Part shown: positions 1 through 6,301 of the stretch, one piece after another | Layout of the letters: each line of letters begins with the position of its first letter | How positions within the stretch are numbered: position 1 is the stretch's first letter | Source: CAZKVU01 sp964556475 | GTDB lineage: Bacteria; Patescibacteriota; Microgenomatia; UBA1406; HO2-37-13b | Reading direction: 5' to 3' | Length of the DNA: 24,507 nt | Assembly (NCBI GenBank): GCA_964556475.1 | Contig: CAZKVU010000014.1 | Location: 1-24,507, forward strand | Position numbers and translations under genes: made by a program | The notes under the pieces: generated by a model | Told to the model about the DNA's origin: nothing | Databases searched by the model: none | The model's input: only the letters and a program-made list of their open reading frames with translations

Positions 1-2
1 TT

Positions 3-911
3 AAATTTAACAGAAAAGTTTGTTTGCTCGGCCGATCAATGGTCGATAATGCTAAGTTAGTCAAGGATCTAGGATATTTCCCGATTCCGGCTCAGCACTT
101 AATCAGCGATAAACAAGTGCGAAAGTACAAGCCTCAAAATGTCTGTATTATTGCAACGGGTTCACAAGGCCAGTTTGGATCAGCACTCCCGCGGCTTGTT
201 ATGGGAGAGAATAGATATTTCACTGTTGATAAAGGTGATAAAGTTATCTTTTCATCTGATCCAATTCCAGGCAATGAGGATAACGTGTACGAAATTATTG
301 AGCATCTTTATGAGCTTGGTGTTGATGTTCGTTATTCTGATCTTCATGAACAATTACACGCATCTGGACATGGTAGTCAGGGCGACATGAAACTTCTCAT
401 GAGTATGGTTGAAGCAAAATACCTTATTCCTATTGGTGGTACAGTTCGACATCAACATGTCTATCAGGATCTTGCTAAAGAGATGGGATACAAGGAAAAG
501 GATGTATTTTTGCTCAAAGAGGGTGATACCGTATGGTTCTTTAAAGATGGTGCGCAGAAGGGTGAGCAGGTAAAGACACGAAATATTTATGTTGATTCGT
601 ATGGAGTCGGCGATGTTGGCGATATGATCTTGCGCGATCGCATGGCATTATCAACAGAGGGCGTTGTACTCGGATTGGTTTTTGTTGATAATCATGGAAA
701 ACTTGCAAAAGCGCCCGAATTCACCTCGCGTGGATTTATTTTCAAATCATCACAGGAGGTTTTTGATGGAGCTGGTCAAGAGGTCAAAGCTATGTTTGAA
801 CGATCCCATGAAACGCCCCTGAAAAGAGATATTATCGGTAAACTGGAAAACTACTTTAGAAAGAAGACAAGAAAAGAACCACTGGTGATATTAGAGGTTG
901 TGAAGGTTTGA
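3..911 (+). CDS. rnj: Ribonuclease J, C-terminal part (5' end outside window)
   Basis: RNase J is a cytoplasmic metallo-beta-lactamase/beta-CASP ribonuclease with endo- and 5' exonuclease activity in mRNA decay and rRNA maturation. About 300 of the usual ~550 residues are visible. The frame is open to the window edge, so the TTG at 24 is not a real start. Family landmarks in order are GRSM, ASGHGSQGD (the beta-CASP GH-S motif), IPIGGTVRH, GVGDVGDMILRDR, FTSRGFIF and the C-terminal domain ending KKTRKEPLVILEVVKV. The block that normally reads PVHGEYRH is PIGGTVRH here, so the His that usually binds the catalytic metal is Gly. I recall this as a form seen in CPR bacteria, but that is memory and was not searched. 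The gene converges on the next one 18 bases away. The family assignment is secure. Confidence 0.95.
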   Translation, partial: KFNRKVCLLGRSMVDNAKLVKDLGYFPIPAQHLISDKQVRKYKPQNVCIIATGSQGQFGSALPRLVMGENRYFTVDKGDKVIFSSDPIPGNEDNVYEIIEHLYELGVDVRYSDLHEQLHASGHGSQGDMKLLMSMVEAKYLIPIGGTVRHQHVYQDLAKEMGYKEKDVFLLKEGDTVWFFKDGAQKGEQVKTRNIYVDSYGVGDVGDMILRDRMALSTEGVVLGLVFVDNHGKLAKAPEFTSRGFIFKSSQEVFDGAGQEVKAMFERSHETPLKRDIIGKLENYFRKKTRKEPLVILEVVKV

Positions 912-929
912 CTTTCTTGACAAATTTAT

Positions 930-1511
930 TTATGCTGGCGCAGCACTGGAATTTAATGCTGTGGGAGCTTGTGGCGCATCGAGTACCGGTGCAACCGCTG
1001 CAACTGGTATATTAGATTCGTTGATTGAAGGAGGCACCATTGGAGCCGCAGGTGGATTTTCGTATTCGCGTAATGCAGTATTAATTGCCTCTAATACAGG
1101 AGTATCTTTTTCGATCTGGTCTGCTTCTTTTCTAAGACGTCGTGATTCAAGAAAAGCCCTGACTCCGTCTGCAAAATCTGATGCAACAGCTCTTCTGGCA
1201 ACTCCAAAAGCCTTAAGGAAGAAAAGATTTGTAGCTCCATAAAAAATAGCTTCAGGAATTTTTCCCTGACCAGCTGCTTCCAATACATTACTAGCGGTTA
1301 TTCCAATCCCAACAGCTGAAGCTCCAGTCATTCCGACATCCAAGGGAAGCTCATAAACAAGTCTGTCTAATGCATGATGGAATTTGTTGCTAGCTGCAAC
1401 CCTCAATTCTTCAGCTCTATTTACAGGTCTTTCTGCATACTCAAGGCCACTGTTTTGCTTATCTTCCAATACACCCGTATCTTTCAAGCTTGGTGCTCCT
1501 TCAAAACTCAT
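930..1511 (-). CDS. Hypothetical protein with central hydrophobic segments and Ala/Pro-rich tail
   Basis: I do not recognise this 193-residue protein. Its N-terminal ~55 residues are polar and charged. Two hydrophobic, Gly/Ala-rich stretches follow, at roughly residues 58-80 (starting DVGMTGASAVGIGITASN) and 85-105 (around AIFYGATNLFFLKAFGVA), probably membrane-associated. Next come a basic/acidic helix (ESRRLRKEADQIEKD) and a low-complexity tail rich in Ala and Pro. The start ATG overlaps the stop of the upstream gene by four bases (ATGA), so the two are translationally coupled. Real coding is supported by that coupling and by a continuous open frame. It is the last gene on this strand before the convergent RNase J gene. 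No function can be given. Confidence 0.7.
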   Translation of the reverse strand: MSFEGAPSLKDTGVLEDKQNSGLEYAERPVNRAEELRVAASNKFHHALDRLVYELPLDVGMTGASAVGIGITASNVLEAAGQGKIPEAIFYGATNLFFLKAFGVARRAVASDFADGVRAFLESRRLRKEADQIEKDTPVLEAINTALREYENPPAAPMVPPSINESNIPVAAVAPVLDAPQAPTALNSSAAPA

Positions 1512-1873
1512 GCTGGATAATACTTTTTGTTAAAAATTAATAATGCTTTATCAATCTTTTCTTGTGGTACATCCTTAGTTAGCGCCTCCAGATATTCTCG
1601 AATTGTATTTTGAATAATCGTCGAAATTTTGGTCTTCATAACCGCATCTTCCATGGGCATATTATGAGAAAACCAATTTTCTATATCCTCGGGAGTATTC
1701 TTTCCTGAGACGAGATATTTTTTTAGTGAGTGTTTTTGATCATCATTTAATCGTTCTAACATCGGAGTTGCCAGATTATAAGCAATTGTGTCAAACAAAA
1801 TTTCCTTTAGCTTTAGCCTTTCGCTTACGGGGGTTTCAAGTGCTTCAAGTAAATCATCGATAAGTTTCTCCAT
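1508..1873 (-). CDS. Small helical protein of unknown function (possibly DUF5663-like)
   Basis: This 121-residue, charged, mostly helical protein has no signal peptide or membrane segment. The central stretch (LATPMLERLNDDQKHSLKKY, then PEDIENWFSHNMP) resembles short CPR proteins grouped as DUF5663, with a Leu-rich helix, an acidic turn and a helix ending before a Pro. That comparison is from memory and tentative. The gene has its own promoter, with a perfect TTGACA at 1904-1909 and TACAAT at 1880-1885, only 6 bases upstream of the ATG, so its mRNA is predicted to be leaderless. It overlaps the following gene by 4 bases. Its function is unknown. Confidence 0.7.
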   Translation of the reverse strand: MEKLIDDLLEALETPVSERLKLKEILFDTIAYNLATPMLERLNDDQKHSLKKYLVSGKNTPEDIENWFSHNMPMEDAVMKTKISTIIQNTIREYLEALTKDVPQEKIDKALLIFNKKYYPA

Positions 1874-1879
1874 ATAATG

Positions 1880-1909
1880 ATTGTATTATCTCTTCAAGAC
1901 GATTGTCAA
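1880..1909 (-). promoter_or_regulatory. Promoter of the 1873/1511 gene pair, leaderless type
   Basis: Read on the minus strand: -35 TTGACA (1904-1909), 18-base spacer, -10 TACAAT (1880-1885), then 6 bases before the ATG at 1873. Transcription would start at or next to the A of the ATG. No Shine-Dalgarno sequence is present or possible. Confidence 0.7.
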
Positions 1910-1925
1910 ACCGAAGTATTTTTTG

Positions 1926-2546
1926 TTAAAAATCCTTCCGTCCTTCAAGCGAGCGCTTGAGGGTCATGTAATCGGCAAATTCAAGATCGGCTCCCATGGG
2001 TAATCCATACGCCAATCGAGTTACCTTAATTCGTTCTGAATCACCATTGAGTACTTCTTTAATTTTACTTTTGATATACATGGCGGTTGCTTCTCCTTCG
2101 GTATTTGGATTTGTCGCAAGAATAATTTCGCTGATCGAGTCCTTCTCCTTTTGGAGTCTTTCAATAAACTGTGGGATGAAAATATCATCAGGCCCAATAT
2201 AATTTAGCGGATCTATTCGTCCGTGGAGCACATGGTACAGACCATTGTAATGATTACCTGTTTCAAACGAAAGCAAATCCAGAACGTCTTCAACAATGGC
2301 TACAACCGATTGATCCCGTTGCACATCTTCACAAATGGGACACAATTCAGACTCGGACAAATGAAAACAGCGCTTACAATACAGGGTATTTTGTTTCAAC
2401 TGTGCAATATGTCCACTCACCTCTTCCAATTCCTGCTGTGGGAGGCGTAGTAAATAGAAGCCTAACCGCTTTGCAGATTTTGGTCCGATTCCGGGCAATT
2501 TCTCAAAAAAATCAATGGCTTTTTGTAAATCCTTCGGTATTTTCAT
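1926..2546 (-). CDS. recR: Recombination protein RecR
   Basis: RecR works with RecF/RecO to load RecA on single-stranded gaps. The 206 residues match the usual ~200. The N-terminal helix-hairpin-helix contains LPGIGPKSAKRL (about residues 17-28). A four-Cys zinc finger follows (C57, C60, C69, C72), then a Toprim domain beginning VAIVEDVLDLL with LATNPNTEGEATA, and the conserved end VTRLAYGLPMGADLE. The ATG at 2546 is chosen over an upstream in-frame ATG (2639) because the extra 31 residues match nothing in RecR and overlap the end of prs. A TATACT box lies 6 bases before this ATG, so besides read-through from prs the gene may have its own leaderless transcript. The dnaX-ybaB-recR neighbourhood is classical; here prs sits between ybaB and recR. 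Confidence 0.96.
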   Translation of the reverse strand: MKIPKDLQKAIDFFEKLPGIGPKSAKRLGFYLLRLPQQELEEVSGHIAQLKQNTLYCKRCFHLSESELCPICEDVQRDQSVVAIVEDVLDLLSFETGNHYNGLYHVLHGRIDPLNYIGPDDIFIPQFIERLQKEKDSISEIILATNPNTEGEATAMYIKSKIKEVLNGDSERIKVTRLAYGLPMGADLEFADYMTLKRSLEGRKDF

Positions 2547-2552
2547 AACAGG

Positions 2553-2558
2553 AGTATA
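2553..2558 (-). promoter_or_regulatory. Candidate -10 box for recR inside a 10-bp palindrome
   Basis: TATACT on the minus strand lies 6 bases before the recR ATG, the same spacing as at other genes in this window. It is embedded in the perfect palindrome GAGTATACTC (2551-2560). No good -35 is visible, so this may be weak or regulated. Confidence 0.4.
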
Positions 2559-2583
2559 CTCAGTATAGCTTAACTCGAATGAG

Positions 2584-3516
2584 TTAGTCAATATCCTTAA
2601 GCTCAGTTGCAATAAGTGGAGCAATAGATACGAATTCAATTTTATCTGTATTTACTGGGTGGAATGGCTTGATTGTATCGGTAACAATAAGTGCTTTTAA
2701 GTTTGAGTCTTTAATTCTATTATTCGCATTTTCACTAAAGTCCGGATGTGTGGCAGCTGCGTAAATAGCTACTGCACCATTTTTTTCACAAAGTTCAACT
2801 GCCTGAATCAGCGTTCCGCCTGAAGTAACCATGTCATCAACAATAATAGCGGTTTTACCTTTCACGTCACCATAAAGCCCAAGTGAGGTTGAGGAATGAA
2901 TTTTCGTATAACTTCTTCTCTTCTCGATAACTGCAAGTGAAAATTCCGTTGTACCAAACATATATTCTCCAAATTCTCTTGCAGCTGCAATTCCACCTTG
3001 ATCTGGGGATACGATGGCTACATGTTCAGGATCAATGGTGACATCACTAAGCTTTTTCTTCATAGCCTGAGCCATTAAAGGCACAGCGGTGACATGTTTA
3101 AATGGAATACTGAAAACTCCTTCAGTTGCTCGATCATGCAAATCAAATGTGTAGACTTTATCAAAGCCGATTGATTCAAGTATTTTGATAATAACATTGA
3201 CTGAAACACATTCTCCCTCTCGGTGCTGAATACTTTGACGTGCATATCCAAAGTATGGAATGATTGCAATGACTTTCTTTGCCTCGCTTCGTTTTAATGC
3301 ATCACAAAAGAATACTAATTCCATGAAGTTTGTATCAGTTGGCTGCGATGTGGTTTGAACGACAACGCATGTTTCGTTTTTGACGTCCTCCTGTATAGTC
3401 ACACGAACCTCAGAATTATCAAATCGGATAACTTCAGCCTTTCCTAGCGAAGCATTAAGAAGCTCAGCGACACTTTTCGTTAAATCAGAACTATTTGTGC
3501 CACTGAAAATTTTCAT
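2584..3516 (-). CDS. prs: Ribose-phosphate pyrophosphokinase (PRPP synthetase)
   Basis: Makes 5-phosphoribosyl-1-pyrophosphate from ribose-5-phosphate and ATP, the precursor for nucleotides, His/Trp and NAD. The 310 residues fit the family length. Signature parts seen are the N-terminal RFDNSEVRV segment (normally RFSDGE-x-x-V), IPYFGYARQ, the YTFDLHDRATEGVF region equivalent to the divalent-ion and ribose-phosphate site, VSPDQGGIAAAREF, and the PRPP-binding loop AIIVDDMVTSGGTL. The start ATG is 4 bases after the ybaB stop, so it lies in the rpsU-recR operon. A 6-bp inverted repeat (2571-2586) overlaps its stop codon. Placement inside a dnaX-ybaB-recR cluster is unusual but makes a nucleotide-supply/replication grouping. 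The assignment is secure. Confidence 0.97.
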   Translation of the reverse strand: MKIFSGTNSSDLTKSVAELLNASLGKAEVIRFDNSEVRVTIQEDVKNETCVVVQTTSQPTDTNFMELVFFCDALKRSEAKKVIAIIPYFGYARQSIQHREGECVSVNVIIKILESIGFDKVYTFDLHDRATEGVFSIPFKHVTAVPLMAQAMKKKLSDVTIDPEHVAIVSPDQGGIAAAREFGEYMFGTTEFSLAVIEKRRSYTKIHSSTSLGLYGDVKGKTAIIVDDMVTSGGTLIQAVELCEKNGAVAIYAAATHPDFSENANNRIKDSNLKALIVTDTIKPFHPVNTDKIEFVSIAPLIATELKDID

Positions 3517-3520
3517 AGGT

Positions 3521-3784
3521 TTAATCTTGCTGTTGGCTCATCTCCAGAAGTTTGCGAGCTGCTAATTCCTGGGTTTTTTTTACAGCTTCATTAATTGCGT
3601 CAGCAACTCGATTTTCTAAAACACCATCAATTTCGACTTCTCTGACTTGCTGATCGCCTCTTAAGACAACGCGAATACCGTCTCTTTCAACGGTTATTTC
3701 TTCCTGCTGAAGTGCTTGCTGCATTTGGCGTGCCTGTTGCTGCATTTTTGTTAAATCTCCGAGACCTTTAAATGGATTTATCAT
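3521..3784 (-). CDS. ybaB: YbaB/EbfC nucleoid-associated protein
   Basis: A small DNA-binding protein that forms tweezer-like dimers and coats the nucleoid. The 87 residues (family usually 95-110) show the typical order: MINPFKGLGDLTKMQQQARQ with a Gln-rich helix, the strand pair around ITVERDGIRVVLRGDQQVREV, then a helix with AINEAVKKTQELAARK. It lies 2 bases after dnaX and 4 bases before prs, so it is cotranscribed. Its coupling to dnaX and recR is one of the most conserved gene neighbourhoods in bacteria and supports the identification. Confidence 0.93.
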   Translation of the reverse strand: MINPFKGLGDLTKMQQQARQMQQALQQEEITVERDGIRVVLRGDQQVREVEIDGVLENRVADAINEAVKKTQELAARKLLEMSQQQD

Positions 3785-3786
3785 AT

Positions 3787-4818
3787 TTATTGTTCGATAA
3801 AATCGATAAGTGCCAACTCGAGCGGTAATGAACTAATTGGCGAATATTTTAACTGTGTATAAGCTTGCTGCAAAAGCGAAATTAGCTTTGCAATGTTCTT
3901 AATTGAAAAATTATACTCATTTTTAACCGTAATATCAATCTTATTTTTAAGAAGTAATTGTTTGTGCAGCTCATCAAGAAGGGCCGTTATAAGTATTTTA
4001 AAGTCCGAACCGCTTTCTCTTTGTTTCTCACACCATTGCAAGGCATCCGAAAGTTTTTTTCCTTCTATCAGATGGAGCAATTCTTCATGATTCGTTGTGT
4101 GACCAACAATTTTTTTAATGTTATCTAGGGATAGATCGCCTTCATATGAAGCCAGTTCTAATGTTTTAGCAGCATCTCTAAAAGATCCACCAGCATAATG
4201 TGCAATGAACGACAAAGCATCATCTTCAATTTTCAATTTTTCACTCTTAGATATCCTTTGCAGCATTGAAATAATATCGGCCTCCTGTGCTTCTAAAAAT
4301 GGAATAACAACACAACGGGAAGTAATTGTTTTTGGGAGCGCATCGGCTTCGGTTGTCGCAAGAATAAATATTGTTGATTCAGGAGGTTCCTCAAGGCTTT
4401 TTAACAGCGCGTTAAATGCTTCCTTTGTGAGCATATGAACTTCATCAATGATATAGATTTTGTACCGGGATGTAATGGGTGCAAATTTAAGCTGTGCGAT
4501 AATATCGCGAATATCATCAATTTTTCTATGCGAAGCTGCATCTATTTCAACAACATCCGGAGACATATCCTTTGCAATGGCTTGCACATTTTCATCATCA
4601 GCCTTCGGCTCAAGTGTTGTAATACCGTTTTTGTTTACGTGTGCGTTCAGAACTTTTGCTACAATCCGTGCGGTTGAAGTTTTACCTGTTCCCTTTGGTC
4701 CAGTGAAGAGAAAAGCATGAGGAATATGTTCTGATGCTAATATTTTTTCGATCCGTTCTCGCACAGAGGCTGAATCGAGTTCTTTAATTGTTTGCGGTCT
4801 GTATTTTAAATAAAACAT
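3787..4818 (-). CDS. dnaX: DNA polymerase III clamp-loader subunit tau/gamma, short form lacking the zinc module
   Basis: The ATPase motor of the clamp loader that opens and loads the sliding clamp. Only 343 residues are present, equivalent to the gamma part: AAA+ domains and collar, with no tau extension. Motifs: Walker A GPKGTGKTS (residues 40-48), Walker B IYIIDEVHML (about 121-130), sensor 1 ILATTEADAL, and the SRC arginine finger (167-169). The segment between Walker A and VVEIDAASHRKIDDIR, which in other bacteria carries four zinc-binding Cys, contains no Cys (NAHVNKNGITTLEPKADDEN). Conservation elsewhere is high, so this is a real loss and the protein should still work. It sits 2 bases downstream of ybeY and 2 bases upstream of ybaB. 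Start MFYLKYRPQ is canonical. Confidence 0.96.
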   Translation of the reverse strand: MFYLKYRPQTIKELDSASVRERIEKILASEHIPHAFLFTGPKGTGKTSTARIVAKVLNAHVNKNGITTLEPKADDENVQAIAKDMSPDVVEIDAASHRKIDDIRDIIAQLKFAPITSRYKIYIIDEVHMLTKEAFNALLKSLEEPPESTIFILATTEADALPKTITSRCVVIPFLEAQEADIISMLQRISKSEKLKIEDDALSFIAHYAGGSFRDAAKTLELASYEGDLSLDNIKKIVGHTTNHEELLHLIEGKKLSDALQWCEKQRESGSDFKILITALLDELHKQLLLKNKIDITVKNEYNFSIKNIAKLISLLQQAYTQLKYSPISSLPLELALIDFIEQ

Positions 4819-4820
4819 CG

Positions 4821-5165
4821 TTATGGTAAGTTGAATAAATTATCAACTCCATGCTGAACAAGCGATTCAATCATAGCATCAACCGTTTTATTTTTTTCCG
4901 CAGCAAGGAGCACAACTTGTGGGTAACACAAGAAAATTTCACCAAATGTTTCATGATCAGGTCCAAACTTGAAAGACAGGACAGGCTTTGCAATGTTTTT
5001 GTTTAAATATTGCAAAGCCACTTGTTTCATCCGGCGTCTTCCTACAAAGATAATATTGATAAATCCTTCACTCTGATATCTCCTTTTCTGGAGATAATCC
5101 ATCGCATTAAAAATAATATCTTGTTTACGAACTTTGTATCGCGAGGAAGTAAAAACGTGTATCAT
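4821..5165 (-). CDS. ybeY: YbeY-family rRNA maturation protein, truncated and lacking the metal site
   Basis: YbeY is normally a ~150-residue single-strand RNase acting in 16S rRNA 3'-end processing. This 114-residue version keeps the family core: FINIIFVGRRRMKQVALQYL, then PVLSF (from TDVLSF) and FGEIFLCYPQV (from GDIxIC). The signature that binds the catalytic metal, H-G-x-L-H-L-x-G-Y-D-H, is reduced to HGVDNLFNLP followed by stop. The first His (residue 105) remains, the second is Asn and the third is absent. The stop is 2 bases before the dnaX ATG, and I saw no continuation in another frame. It overlaps rpsU by 4 bases (ATGA). The fold is probably kept while nuclease activity is doubtful. 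Family assignment is fairly sure, activity is not. Confidence 0.8.
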   Translation of the reverse strand: MIHVFTSSRYKVRKQDIIFNAMDYLQKRRYQSEGFINIIFVGRRRMKQVALQYLNKNIAKPVLSFKFGPDHETFGEIFLCYPQVVLLAAEKNKTVDAMIESLVQHGVDNLFNLP

Positions 5166-5365
5166 GATTTGTGTAATTGCTGTCTTCGCATTTGTGCACG
5201 TACCCGCAATTTCTCTTTCCTTTTTTCCTTACGCATAAGGGAAGGCTTCATAAAATGCTTTTTTTTCGTTACATCAAACGCAATATTTTCTTCTTTTGTG
5301 ATTTTATTGAACCTTCTCAATAAAGTATCGACATTTTCACCTTTCTTTTTCTGAATTACAACCAT
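5162..5365 (-). CDS. rpsU: Ribosomal protein bS21
   Basis: A small-subunit protein placed near the anti-Shine-Dalgarno end of 16S rRNA. The 67 residues are very basic, with the family opening MVVIQKKKGENVDTLLRRF, a central FDVTKKKHFMKPS and a basic tail. The ATG at 5365 is preferred. A TTG three bases upstream (5368) is an alternative, since the strong ribosome binding site is compatible with both. It is the first gene of the rpsU-ybeY-dnaX-ybaB-prs-recR operon, directly behind a near-consensus promoter. It has by far the best Shine-Dalgarno sequence in the window, notable because S21 helps Shine-Dalgarno initiation and most other genes here lack such a site. Confidence 0.93.
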   Translation of the reverse strand: MVVIQKKKGENVDTLLRRFNKITKEENIAFDVTKKKHFMKPSLMRKEKRKEKLRVRAQMRRQQLHKS

Positions 5366-5373
5366 CAATATGA

Positions 5374-5382
5374 CACCTCCTT
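5374..5382 (-). promoter_or_regulatory. Strong Shine-Dalgarno site of rpsU
   Basis: AAGGAGGTG on the minus strand, with 8 bases between its end and the ATG at 5365. This is nearly the full complement of the 16S rRNA 3' end. It contrasts with the absence of such sites at most other starts in the window. Confidence 0.85.
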
Positions 5383-5416
5383 AATAAATAAGTGGAATTA
5401 CTAAAGCAATGTGTAC

Positions 5417-5445
5417 ATTATAATTTCTCAGGGGTAAAAAAACAA
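5417..5445 (-). promoter_or_regulatory. Promoter of the rpsU operon
   Basis: On the minus strand: -35 TTGTTT (5440-5445), exactly 17 bases, -10 TATAAT (5417-5422). The predicted start near 5410 gives a leader of about 45 bases carrying the strong ribosome binding site. It lies just past the end of the upstream operon, whose last gene stops at 5465. Confidence 0.8.
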
Positions 5446-5464
5446 GACGCGGAGTTTTTGGATA

Positions 5465-6301
5465 TTATTGAATTTTTTTAATGATTTCAATGAGTTTTTT
5501 TATTGAAAGAGTGCTCGGGACAGAATTTCGTGCCTTTGAAGATCCATTGAGAAACATTTTTCCAGATGCATGGTAAAACCACGTCGCTTTTGAGTCTGCA
5601 TCGCGAATTGGCTGTTCAAGTTTTTTTAACGATTCAGGAACTTTTGGGCTGAGTTTAATGCGAACATGGCCATATAATTTGGATTTCCGAACAATCATAT
5701 CATAACCCTTCTTAAAACCAAGTTTTAGCACGTCGTCATTTTCAGATTCAATAATAAGTGTTTTTCCCCATGCTGAAGTGAATTCAAATCCCTCTTGGAG
5801 TGCATATTCTGCATTAACTTTATTCTTGAAAATCATGAGTAATCCATCAAGAGCTGTTTCAAAATATGTAAGAACTTCCAAGTCATTTTGTTTCTTAATC
5901 TTAACTCCATCTATAAGATTGCTCAGTGAGAAATCATATATATCGTCATCGGGATTATCTAAATACACTTCTTTGAAGTGATCATATCGTGTGATAACGT
6001 CAACAATTCTCTCAAGCGCTGCCGCATCATTTTTTTTAAGTGCTTCCTGAGAAATAAGGTAATCAAAAACGAGACGAGAGGCACAAGTTTCTGCATCTGT
6101 TTGATGGTGATCAAACTTCCCGAAACCAGTATCAACATGAATAATTTCAGCGTTTTCATCCGGGCTTTTACCGTCTAAAGTTGAACCAGCGGAAACAAAT
6201 TCAAATTGAGCATTTTTCCAGCCTGGTAAGAAGCGATGTATAAGCCAGGCGCTGGTTATTGCGTCAATATCTGGCGAGGCATGCGTAACAATTTTTTTCA
6301 T
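5465..6301 (-). CDS. DHH/MYG1-like metal-dependent phosphoesterase family protein
   Basis: A 278-residue protein whose N-terminus carries DHH-type metal-binding motifs: THASPDIDAITSAWLI (His7, Asp11, Asp13) and HVDTGFGKFDHHQTDA (Asp57, Asp64, His65, His66). The spacing and the FDHHQ motif resemble MYG1-like and related phosphoesterase-fold proteins rather than RecJ. The C-terminal half has a conserved-looking block around GHVRIKLSPKVPES and HASGKMFLNGSSKARN but no DHHA1 GGGH motif. These families include exonucleases and nucleotide or oligonucleotide phosphodiesterases. The actual substrate here is unknown. The ATG overlaps the proS stop by 4 bases, and it is the last gene of the rpsB operon. 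Confidence 0.75.
   Translation of the reverse strand: MKKIVTHASPDIDAITSAWLIHRFLPGWKNAQFEFVSAGSTLDGKSPDENAEIIHVDTGFGKFDHHQTDAETCASRLVFDYLISQEALKKNDAAALERIVDVITRYDHFKEVYLDNPDDDIYDFSLSNLIDGVKIKKQNDLEVLTYFETALDGLLMIFKNKVNAEYALQEGFEFTSAWGKTLIIESENDDVLKLGFKKGYDMIVRKSKLYGHVRIKLSPKVPESLKKLEQPIRDADSKATWFYHASGKMFLNGSSKARNSVPSTLSIKKLIEIIKKIQ

Noticed and set aside
24..911. TTG at 24 as the start of the RNase J gene
   Set aside because: The frame is open up to the window edge and the protein begins in the middle of the beta-CASP domain, so the true start lies outside.
961..1242. Plus-strand frame opposite the 930-1511 gene
   Set aside because: Low-complexity shadow of the Ala-rich minus-strand gene; no start signal.
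2547..2639. Longer RecR with 31 extra N-terminal residues
   Set aside because: The extension overlaps the end of prs and matches nothing in RecR; the ATG at 2546 gives the normal start.
5446..5464. Terminator after the DHH gene
   Set aside because: A T run is present but it belongs to the -35 area of rpsU and no convincing stem precedes it.
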